6,001 nucleotides of DNA, from contig LRSK01000107.1 in assembly GCA_001563325.1 (NCBI GenBank), positions 1 through 6,001 of the forward strand, written 5' to 3'. The notes under the pieces were generated by a model, which did no database searches, was not told the DNA's origin, and saw only the letters and a program-made list of their open reading frames with translations. Below are positions 1 to 5,330 of this stretch, piece after piece; the stretch's first letter is position 1, and each line of letters begins with the position of its first letter. Position numbers and translations under genes: made by a program. This DNA is from Candidatus Thorarchaeota archaeon SMTZ1-83 (GTDB lineage: Archaea; Asgardarchaeota; Thorarchaeia; Thorarchaeales; Thorarchaeaceae).

Positions 1-401
1 CTTCTGAGTGGATAGTTCCAAATCCACCTAATGAAGTCTAGGTCGATTTTTTCATAACAGCCGGGGGCCAACTCAGGGCGAACCTGGCCTGTGTGCATTA
101 CACGTCTTTTAAACACTCGCCAGAAGGATAGCCTCCTCGGGACATTCAGGAAAATCGCGGTATCTGCTCGCCGGATTCTCATTTCTAGAGTTGAGGTATA
201 ATTTCCATCCATTACCCAGCTTTCGCGAGAAATGAGTTCACCAACAGTCTCAAACCATTGCTCCTCGGGAGTTTCAACCCAATTCGGCTTCCAATAATAT
301 GAGTCGAGATGAATGCAGGGCACACCAAGCAAGTCAGCAAGTTTCTCTGCAAAAGTAGATTTGCCAGATCCTGATGGGCCGAGGACTAGGACGCGTTTCA
401 T
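1..401 (-). CDS. P-loop NTPase, FlaR / topology-modulation-like small kinase (C-terminus outside window)
   Basis: The minus strand is open from an ATG at 401-399 to the window edge, giving 133 codons with no stop. The protein begins MKRVLVLGPSGSGKST, with a Walker A motif GPSGSGKST at residues 8-16. Further motifs are HLDSYYWKPNW around residues 31-41, WVMDGNYT around residues 62-69, RRADTAIFLNVPRR around residues 76-89, and an R-P-E-L segment near residue 110. This order is typical of the adenylate-kinase-like family often annotated as FlaR or 'DNA topology modulation protein'. Such proteins are cytoplasmic P-loop nucleotide-binding enzymes of roughly 170-190 residues, so about a quarter is missing here. 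The true substrate of this family is poorly defined, and the topology name should not be taken as a proven function. The gene is divergent from the HEAT-repeat gene across a 91-bp gap. Family assignment is secure; the reaction is not. Confidence 0.88.
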   Translation of the reverse strand, partial: MKRVLVLGPSGSGKSTFAEKLADLLGVPCIHLDSYYWKPNWVETPEEQWFETVGELISRESWVMDGNYTSTLEMRIRRADTAIFLNVPRRLSFWRVFKRRVMHTGQVRPELAPGCYEKIDLDFIRWIWNYPLR

Positions 402-492
402 TGTTCATCGACTAATTAAAGCAAAAATAAGCTCACTGGTATGTGTGCACCTTTTAACTGTCAAGGAGTAACTAGTTATTGAGAGGGCGCTT
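402..492. promoter_or_regulatory. Divergent intergenic region, probable promoters of both flanking genes
   Basis: This 91-bp gap separates two divergent start codons, so both promoters should lie here. Read on the minus strand, CTTATTTTTGC (about 432-422) is T/A-rich. It sits about 26 bp from the kinase ATG, which would give a nearly leaderless mRNA. On the plus strand, CTTTTAACT near 451-459 is a weak TATA candidate for the HEAT-protein gene, with a start site predicted around 480. Neither is a strong consensus match. The positions are inferred from the archaeal rule that TATA lies about 26 bp before the start site. Confidence 0.35.
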
Positions 493-506
493 ATGGGAGT
501 TACTAG
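465..506. repeat. Imperfect direct repeat GGAGTWACTAG with an embedded palindrome
   Basis: GGAGTAACTAG at 465-475 recurs as GGAGTTACTAG at 496-506, matching at 10 of 11 positions with starts 31 bp apart, close to three helical turns. The first copy overlaps the perfect 10-bp palindrome TAACTAGTTA at 469-478. The second copy lies inside codons 2-5 of the HEAT-repeat gene. The pair could be a regulator site, or chance; nothing else in the window confirms it. Confidence 0.35.
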
Positions 507-2148
507 AGGAGAATTAGCTCGTCATATTATGTTAAGGAACTATCCTATGGTGGGACAACAAGTCAATGCGAAGATCCGTGAGATGGGTTGGGCTAAGACT
601 GCAAAACTGCTATCCAGTCTTAGGGAGAGCAGAAATGTGCCAGGGAATCCGTATTTCCCGGTTAGGAAGGGGACCTTCAGGGACTCAATGATAAGACTCC
701 TTGGATTGGAATGCATAAGTGGACTGGATTGCGACCTTTTGGATGTTTTCCGGGAGGTCGACGTATACGACCTAATGGAATTGCGAAGAGAGATTCTCGA
801 TTTATCACTGGACAGACTTAGAAACCAAATAAAAAGGAGGAACACCTTCTTTCTTGTCAGTCAGAACATGGCAACCACGCCCTATGCTGTGCTGGTGGCA
901 GATCTGCTTGAAGCCAGAAGCGCAGAGATTTCTGAGCTTCCATCCAAACCAAGTTTGAGGGAGGTGTTCTCAACCTACTATGGATTTGTGGTAATAACGA
1001 CTGGATCCATAGAGAAGGGATTCGCTGGCGCCTCCAAGGAGGCTATCAATGGTATCGAAAACCTATCGTGTCAATTTGGCGATCAAGTCCCGATACCAGC
1101 CAAAATAATCAAACGTTCCGATTCGGCATTTAGCAATTGCACAGAGTATACGAAGAAATTGTTATGGGGACTTCTCAGAGTTGCAGCATCTGGATATGAT
1201 AAGCGGTCAAACGCAGTTCGAGAGCTAGGAGAATTGGGAGATGAAAGGGCTCTTCCTGTGCTTCATTCGGGACTGGAATCAAATCGTGGATGGGTGATGC
1301 CATCACTTATTGATGCAATAGGGAAGATAGGAGATCCAAGTTCTTTGGAGTTGTTGCAGCGGCTGCTTAATGGGCGAGATACTAGAAAGAATGCCATCGT
1401 GGCGTTGGGAGGAATCAGACACGAATCAGCTTTGAGTTGTATTAAGCGAGTCATGGACTCAGATCGAGCTGCAGAAACTCCGGGTATAAAGGCACTAGGC
1501 GAAACCAGACAACCTGAAGCGATACCAATTCTCACCAAGATTCTCAAGAGTAGGAGAGGGGGAAAAAGAGTCCATGCAATGAATTCACTGCTGATGATTG
1601 GAAAAGAGGGGATTTGCGTGTTGATGAGAAATAGGGAGATCATTTCCAAAGCCATTAGGAGTTCTGGCGCTCCAGGAAAAGCAATTGAGATAGCTCAAGC
1701 TTTGCCGGACTTCAATTGGGAAAATTCGGAGATTGAGGCGATTGCGAAAGTCATTACTAAACATTCCCACATGAAAGGTCTTGCTGAGGCATTACGAGAA
1801 ATTCCAGAAGTGCTGAGCGACATTAGGGTTATCGATGCCATAATCGAGGTCTACAAAGATGCATATTCTCAGGATGCGACTCAAATACGAGGATCTTATT
1901 ATTCCTACAGAGCAAGGTGGAAAGCTCGCAGAGCCCTAAGAAAGATACAAGGATTTGAGCAAGCCCGTGTGCTCGACACAATAGCACAATCCATTCTATC
2001 TACCGAAAGATCGACTCGAGCAGCGAGGCGAATCGCTGAATCCAGATATCTTATGCAATACTCCAATCTTCGCCAAGTAGTAGCGAAGGTTCTCAAAATC
2101 CCAGATCCAAGAATACAGACTCCTTACGAAACATGGTATCGTCCCTAG
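493..2148 (+). CDS. HEAT-repeat protein with an unrecognised N-terminal domain
   Basis: This 551-residue soluble protein has no signal peptide or membrane segment. Residues about 237-380 hold four to five consecutive repeats of about 30 residues with the PBS-lyase HEAT pattern, for example AVRELGELGDERALPVL (241-257), SLIDAIGKIGDPSSLELL (271-288), AIVALGGIRHESALSCI (301-317) and GIKALGETRQPEAIPIL (331-347). HEAT repeats stack into a curved helical solenoid that usually serves as a protein-binding scaffold. Residues 1-230 form a domain I do not recognise. The tail (about 470-520) is rich in Arg and Ala and predicted helical. ATG 493 is chosen because a stop lies in frame at 469-471, no other usual start codon intervenes, and GAGAGGG at 481-487 gives a Shine-Dalgarno-like site 5 nt upstream. 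The gene appears to stand alone: the upstream gene diverges and 324 bp separate it from the ABC operon. Its partner and role cannot be deduced. It lacks visible catalytic motifs, so a lyase function should not be assumed from the repeat name. Confidence 0.85.
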   Translation: MGVTRGELARHIMLRNYPMVGQQVNAKIREMGWAKTAKLLSSLRESRNVPGNPYFPVRKGTFRDSMIRLLGLECISGLDCDLLDVFREVDVYDLMELRREILDLSLDRLRNQIKRRNTFFLVSQNMATTPYAVLVADLLEARSAEISELPSKPSLREVFSTYYGFVVITTGSIEKGFAGASKEAINGIENLSCQFGDQVPIPAKIIKRSDSAFSNCTEYTKKLLWGLLRVAASGYDKRSNAVRELGELGDERALPVLHSGLESNRGWVMPSLIDAIGKIGDPSSLELLQRLLNGRDTRKNAIVALGGIRHESALSCIKRVMDSDRAAETPGIKALGETRQPEAIPILTKILKSRRGGKRVHAMNSLLMIGKEGICVLMRNREIISKAIRSSGAPGKAIEIAQALPDFNWENSEIEAIAKVITKHSHMKGLAEALREIPEVLSDIRVIDAIIEVYKDAYSQDATQIRGSYYSYRARWKARRALRKIQGFEQARVLDTIAQSILSTERSTRAARRIAESRYLMQYSNLRQVVAKVLKIPDPRIQTPYETWYRP

Positions 2149-2205
2149 AGTCCACCTGGAAGAGTCTTGCAGTCACTCGTAAATTCCGGCAAAGGCATTG
2201 AATAG

Positions 2206-2232
2206 ATGAAAAAGCCCAGTGAGATTTTTCAT
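2206..2232 (+). terminator. A/T-rich inverted repeat, possible terminator of the HEAT-repeat gene
   Basis: ATGAAAAA at 2206-2213 and TTTTTCAT at 2225-2232 are perfect 8-bp inverted repeats around an 11-nt loop. They lie 57 bp after the stop codon of the HEAT-repeat gene. The T5 run in the 3' arm, followed by further T-rich sequence, could act as an archaeal oligo-T terminator. The stem itself is weak because it is nearly all A-T. A protein-binding site for the downstream operon is an alternative. Confidence 0.4.
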
Positions 2233-2264
2233 TGCATTTGTGACGGAGAACTGAATCTTGACTC

Positions 2265-2298
2265 TTTATATTCCTACGCTTGCGGAAAAATTCATATA
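2265..2298 (+). promoter_or_regulatory. TATA/BRE promoter candidates for the ABC exporter operon
   Basis: Two TATA-like elements occur. TTTATATT at 2265-2272 matches the archaeal TATA box well but lacks a purine-rich BRE. TTCATATA at 2291-2298 is directly preceded by GGAAAAA (2284-2290), which resembles a BRE, so I prefer it. Transcription would then begin near 2320 and leave a leader of roughly 150 nt before the TTG start at 2473. This is consensus matching only. Confidence 0.45.
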
Positions 2299-2360
2299 CA
2301 AAACGCCGGCCCCACAAAATGGGTGTTCGAATGAAGACGGAATATCTCAAGGAATAGACT

Positions 2361-2407
2361 CCGCACAACACACGACTTCTAGCGCATTGTGCCGTGTTGT
2401 TGAGCGG
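2361..2407 (+). promoter_or_regulatory. Structured leader: imperfect long stem-loop upstream of the ABC operon
   Basis: The 5' arm CCGCACAACACACG (2361-2374) pairs with CGTGTTGTTGAGCGG (2393-2407). This gives 4+5+4 base pairs broken by one A-A mismatch (2365/2403) and one bulged T (2397). Inside the apical region, GCGC (2382-2385) can pair with GTGC (2389-2392) over a 3-nt loop, with one G-U pair, extending the hairpin past a one-sided bulge at 2375-2381. It ends 65 nt before the ATPase start codon, and no U-tract follows, so it is not a simple terminator. It could be a regulatory RNA element or the DNA site of a dimeric regulator. I do not recognise it as a known riboswitch class. Confidence 0.45.
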
Positions 2408-2456
2408 CAGAATGCACGTGACTCTCGAACATCAAATAACAATCCCCGAAACTTCT

Positions 2457-2464
2457 GGGGAGGT
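2457..2464 (+). promoter_or_regulatory. Strong Shine-Dalgarno site fixing the TTG start of the ABC ATPase
   Basis: GGGGAGGT lies 8 nt before TTG at 2473-2475. The reading frame upstream of this TTG is closed by a TAA at 2437-2439 and contains no ATG or GTG. The TTG is therefore the only well-supported start, and it places the first beta strand (IEIQDLSKTF) exactly where ABC ATPases usually begin. Confidence 0.8.
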
Positions 2465-2472
2465 ACTACAAG

Positions 2473-3465
2473 TTGAAACAAACTACTATAGAAATACAAG
2501 ACCTGTCTAAGACTTTCATTAGTATTAGAAGAAGAGCAATTGTGGTTCCCGTGGAGAGGAAAAAAGTCGAGGCTCTAAAGTCAGTGTCACTAGATATTCC
2601 GCATGGGCAGGTCTATGGTCTTCTCGGGCCGAACGGTGCGGGAAAGACAACGCTCATCAAATGTCTAGCGACCCTTGTAATCCCCACGTCGGGCAAGGCT
2701 ACGGTGATGGGCTATGACATCATCAAGGACCCAACCTATGTTAGGGCCTGCATGGGAGTATGTCAGGGCAATGAGCGGTCCATCTACTGGAAGCTCACTG
2801 CTAGAGAGAACCTGATCTTCTTCGGTAAGCTATACAGAATGCCGCACAATGAAGCAAAGGAACGAGCTGATGAGCTCCTCGGCCGAATGGACCTAATGGA
2901 GAAAGCAGATGAGAAGACAGAGAATCTGAGTCACGGAATGAGAATGAAGATCGTCTTCGCAAGGTCTCTGCTTCATGACCCTCCAATTCTACTCTTTGAC
3001 GAGCCGACACAAGGCTTGGATCCAACCTTCGCCTCAGACCTCAGAACCTACATCAGGCATGAGTTGCGAGATAAAACAATCCTGCTGACCACACACTACA
3101 TGCATGAAGCAGACATGCTATGTGACAAGATTGCCCTCATCAATGAGGGAGAGATCAAGAGCTTTGGAACGCCTCGTGACTTGAAGGAAGAAGTCCGTGA
3201 TTACGATAGCCTCCACATAACGTTGGTGGGGAAGCCAAATCTGGATGCCGTCAAGGGCATGGAAATGGTGATGTCTGCCTCGATGACTGAAAGGAATGGA
3301 CATACAGACTTAGTGGTCACCGCAAAGGACGGATACAAGCTGGCCCGTAGACTCCTCAACATGTTACATGATGCAGCTGGAGTGAAAGTCGAGCATTTTC
3401 AAGTGAAAGAGCCAACACTTGATGACGTGTTCTTGAAGATGACTGGAAGGAGGATTGATGATTGA
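2473..3465 (+). CDS. ABC-2 type exporter, ATP-binding protein (DrrA-like)
   Basis: This 330-residue protein is the ATPase that would energise export through the two permeases encoded just downstream, working at the cytoplasmic face of the membrane. All core motifs are visible: Walker A GPNGAGKTT (52-60), Q-loop Gln at about 98 in CQGNERSIYW, signature LSHGMRMK (152-159), Walker B ILLFDEP (172-178) followed by the D-loop GLDP (181-184), and the switch His208 in LLTTHYMHEAD. The signature reads LSHGM rather than LSGGQ; variation at these positions is common in the DrrA/ABC-2 group. A basic stretch at residues 19-31 (RRRAIVVPVERKK) is inserted between the first strand and the A-loop region. The C-terminal extension (about 240-330) ends EPTLDDVFLKMTGR, a hallmark of the DrrA/CcmA-like multidrug or polyketide exporter ATPases. 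The start is TTG with a GGGGAGGT ribosome site. Its stop overlaps the next gene's start by 4 nt (TTGA). Substrate unknown. Confidence 0.96.
   Translation: MKQTTIEIQDLSKTFISIRRRAIVVPVERKKVEALKSVSLDIPHGQVYGLLGPNGAGKTTLIKCLATLVIPTSGKATVMGYDIIKDPTYVRACMGVCQGNERSIYWKLTARENLIFFGKLYRMPHNEAKERADELLGRMDLMEKADEKTENLSHGMRMKIVFARSLLHDPPILLFDEPTQGLDPTFASDLRTYIRHELRDKTILLTTHYMHEADMLCDKIALINEGEIKSFGTPRDLKEEVRDYDSLHITLVGKPNLDAVKGMEMVMSASMTERNGHTDLVVTAKDGYKLARRLLNMLHDAAGVKVEHFQVKEPTLDDVFLKMTGRRIDD
3447..3453 (+). promoter_or_regulatory. Shine-Dalgarno site for the first permease, inside the ATPase gene
   Basis: AAGGAGG lies 8 nt before the TTG at 3462-3464 that overlaps the ATPase stop TGA (3463-3465). A nearby ATG at 3458 is in a different frame, so the TTG is favoured. 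The overlap suggests translational coupling. Confidence 0.75.
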
Positions 3466-4367
3466 CAGATACCTCGATAGACTCCAAGGAAGATCAGGTC
3501 TTCCTTAATGGCTCTTCATACTTAACAGAGTTCAAACCAGTCTTCTTTGATTGGACTGCAGCAATCATTATAGCTAAAAAGAACCTGAGGCTTGCTATCA
3601 GATACCCAGCGAATGTTCTGATTTGGGGAATATTGCCAGTCGTGTGGTTTGCTCCATTCATCCTCATGGCGACTGCAATCGCTGGCCCCGAAACAAGCGT
3701 ATACTTCACAGAATTGTCTGGATTTGACAACTACATCACGTTCAGCATCATTGGCTGGTTTGTTATCATGTTCCTGGACAATAGCATCTGGGGCATAGGG
3801 AACAACTTCAGGTGGGAGCAGTTCAGCGGAACATTGGAGCCGCTGTTCATGGCTCCAGTGCCAAGGGTAAGTCTATTGCTGGGCGCTGCGTTCTCAGACA
3901 GTATTCAGGCGGTCTTTCAGACTAGTATGCTTCTGGGGATATCCACAGTGATATTCGGATCACGCTATGTATTAACACAGATACTGCCTATTGCCATCAT
4001 AATGCTTGTGATGATCATTGCGCTGTACGGATTCGGATTCATGGTCGCGGGCCTGATCATCGTGTTCAAGGATCCAAGTGTGCTCACAGAACTGGTTTCA
4101 GAAGTGACATGGATGATATCACCAGTTCAGTATCCACTAGCAGCTCTGCCAAGCCCAGTGAGATTTGCCGCATATCTAATCCCCACAACTCTGGCAATAG
4201 TGACAATTCGAGAGCTTGCCATTACTGGAATCATGAATGTGGTAAGCTTTCTAACAGCTCTCTGTGGACTTGGACTCATTGCGATCCTATTCTGGACAAT
4301 AGGATTGGGATCATTCAGGTATGCTGTGAGATGGTCAAGAGAGCGAGGACATATGGGAGGTTTCTGA
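3462..4367 (+). CDS. ABC-2 type exporter permease, subunit 1
   Basis: This 301-residue membrane protein fits the ABC-2 permease plan of about six helices. An N-terminal cytoplasmic segment (1-50) with an amphipathic connecting stretch (AAIIIAKKNLRLAIRYP, 33-49) is followed by hydrophobic segments at about 52-74, 91-111, 137-165, 172-201, 208-228 and 260-284. The family motif FSGTLEPLFMAPVPR lies at 121-135, in the coupling region after the second helix. The SPVQYPLAALPSPV segment (220-233) corresponds to the conserved stretch ('P..YP...LP') before the last helix. Many close relatives are labelled daunorubicin-type or polysaccharide/drug permeases, but that does not identify the substrate. The start is TTG, overlapping the ATPase stop by 4 nt; one base separates its TGA from the next ATG. 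It probably forms a heterodimer with subunit 2, with the upstream ATPase bound as a dimer. Confidence 0.93.
   Translation: MTDTSIDSKEDQVFLNGSSYLTEFKPVFFDWTAAIIIAKKNLRLAIRYPANVLIWGILPVVWFAPFILMATAIAGPETSVYFTELSGFDNYITFSIIGWFVIMFLDNSIWGIGNNFRWEQFSGTLEPLFMAPVPRVSLLLGAAFSDSIQAVFQTSMLLGISTVIFGSRYVLTQILPIAIIMLVMIIALYGFGFMVAGLIIVFKDPSVLTELVSEVTWMISPVQYPLAALPSPVRFAAYLIPTTLAIVTIRELAITGIMNVVSFLTALCGLGLIAILFWTIGLGSFRYAVRWSRERGHMGGF
4355..4361 (+). promoter_or_regulatory. Shine-Dalgarno site for the second permease
   Basis: GGGAGGT ends 7 nt before ATG at 4369-4371 and sits within the last codons of the first permease gene. It supports this ATG as the start and tight operon structure. Confidence 0.75.
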
Positions 4368-4368
4368 A

Positions 4369-5247
4369 ATGACAGAGATCAAGAGATCAGCCATCTTCGA
4401 AAGGATGTGGAAGAGAGAAGGTTTCCGAGCGGAGCTCAGAGCTGCAAATGCCCTCGCTATCAAGCAATGGAAAGTCGAATTCAGCTATCCACTGAGCGTG
4501 CTTTGGTTCATAGTGATGCCTATTCTCTGGTTCATACCTCTGCTCATCACAGGAACAGCTGTGAGTGGCGGTGCGGAGTCAACATACCTTCAAGGACTGG
4601 TAGGTACTGGAGATTGGCTGAGCTATGTCGCAATAGGTAGTGCGTACGCAGGTCTCTCCATCAGTATGATGTGGGGCACAGGGTTCGCTCTGCGTAGAGA
4701 GCAGAATGTTGGAACTCTTGAAACACTGATGACTACACCAATGGGTAAAGGAACCCTTGTCTGGGGTTCCACGCTTCACAACCTTCAGCATGGAGGTCTT
4801 GGGGTTATTCTGCAACTTTGTGGATCAGTGCTAATCTTCGGTGTTCAGCTCAACATTTGGGGCATCCTCCCTGCTTTGGGAGTAGTGGCTCTTTCAATTA
4901 TAGCGATGCAGGGGCTGGTCTTCACCATCGTATGTGTCATCTTGCTGGCTAAACAAGCTTGGATGGTGGTAGAGCTACTATCAAGTGTCCTATTCCTAGT
5001 AGCACCAATGTCTTACCCTATTGCGGTCCTTCCGCCTGCCCTCCAGTATATATCAGTGGCTTCGCCATTAACATGGAGTGTAGAGGGCTTTCGTGGATTC
5101 CTCATGGAAGGAATTGGGTCTTCTCTAGTGCTGAATGCGGTTGGGGCCCTCATTGTACTAGATGTGGTCTTTCTGGTACTAGGGGTGCTCATGTTCAGAT
5201 ACACGGAGAGATATGTCCGGATGAAGGGTGCATTATCTCAGTTCTAG
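4369..5247 (+). CDS. ABC-2 type exporter permease, subunit 2
   Basis: This 292-residue membrane protein is a diverged paralogue of the preceding permease. It has the same plan: a cytoplasmic N-terminus with AANALAIKQWKVEFSYP (25-41), then hydrophobic segments at about 43-63, 83-107, 128-158, 163-194, 198-223 and 256-276. The motif NVGTLETLMTTP (113-124) aligns with the first subunit's FSGTLEPLFMAP, and APMSYPIAVLPPALQ (212-226) aligns with its SPVQYPLAALPSPV. The conserved order and lengths point to an ancient duplication and an obligate heterodimer, as in other two-permease ABC-2 exporters. It is the last gene of the operon: a hairpin terminator begins 25 nt after the stop. No accessory gene (membrane fusion protein, substrate enzyme, regulator) travels with it in the window, so the substrate remains open. 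Drugs, lipids, glycoconjugates or peptides are all possible. Confidence 0.93.
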   Translation: MTEIKRSAIFERMWKREGFRAELRAANALAIKQWKVEFSYPLSVLWFIVMPILWFIPLLITGTAVSGGAESTYLQGLVGTGDWLSYVAIGSAYAGLSISMMWGTGFALRREQNVGTLETLMTTPMGKGTLVWGSTLHNLQHGGLGVILQLCGSVLIFGVQLNIWGILPALGVVALSIIAMQGLVFTIVCVILLAKQAWMVVELLSSVLFLVAPMSYPIAVLPPALQYISVASPLTWSVEGFRGFLMEGIGSSLVLNAVGALIVLDVVFLVLGVLMFRYTERYVRMKGALSQF

Positions 5248-5272
5248 AGAAATTGCAGAAAAAGAGAGATGT

Positions 5273-5303
5273 GGCAAGGGATTGAGGACCCTTGCCCTTT
5301 TGT
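5273..5303. terminator. Probable bidirectional hairpin terminator between convergent genes
   Basis: GGCAAGGG (5273-5280) and CCCTTGCC (5289-5296) form a perfect 8-bp GC-containing stem with an 8-nt loop. On the plus strand it is followed by CTTTTGTTTATT, and on the minus strand by CTCTCTTTTTCTG. It lies 25 bp after the permease stop and 34 bp after the stop of the minus-strand gene, so it could end both transcripts. Confidence 0.75.
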
Positions 5304-5330
5304 TTATTCTAAATTGGTTGTCATCCAAAC

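Larger units (their letters stand above)
2149..2472 (+). other. 324-bp non-coding region ahead of the exporter operon
   Basis: I see no convincing gene here. An open frame from a TTG at 2258 to 2476 begins upstream of the best TATA candidate, lacks a Shine-Dalgarno site and has a low-complexity polar translation, so it is taken as chance. The stretch does hold an A/T-rich inverted repeat (2206-2232), two TATA-like elements (2265-2272 and 2291-2298), a possible 8-codon leader ORF (2331-2357), a substantial stem-loop (2361-2407) and the ribosome binding site of the ABC ATPase (2457-2464). It is best read as the 3' end of the HEAT-gene transcript followed by the operon promoter and an mRNA leader of about 150 nt. 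Confidence 0.6.

Noticed and set aside
1263..1655. 130-codon minus-strand frame inside the HEAT-repeat gene
   Set aside because: It is fully antisense to a region with clear HEAT repeats. The translation is Ser/Ile/Pro-rich antisense noise.
1..2148. The kinase-like and HEAT-repeat genes as one functional system with the ABC exporter
   Set aside because: The kinase gene is divergent, and the HEAT gene is separated from the operon by 324 bp with its own terminator-like repeat and a new promoter. Adjacency alone is too weak to claim a shared system.
2093..2371. 92-codon minus-strand open frame across the end of the HEAT gene
   Set aside because: It overlaps the coding 3' end of the HEAT gene and the exporter promoter. 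Its composition is typical of an antisense frame, with no recognisable motif.
2258..2476. 72-codon plus-strand open frame whose stop overlaps the ABC ATPase start
   Set aside because: It starts with TTG upstream of the preferred TATA box and has no Shine-Dalgarno site. Its translation is a polar, low-order sequence, and it runs through the leader hairpin. The overlap with the ATPase start looks accidental.
2412..2510. ATG-initiated short frame (MHVTLEHQITIPETSGEV...) overlapping the start of the ATPase gene
   Set aside because: It is about 32 codons, has no ribosome site, overlaps the ATPase Shine-Dalgarno and first codons out of frame, and matches no family.
4959..5285. 108-codon plus-strand frame overlapping the second permease and the terminator
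   Set aside because: It is out of frame with the permease and rich in Cys, Trp and Gly as off-frame translations of membrane genes often are. It ends inside the terminator hairpin.
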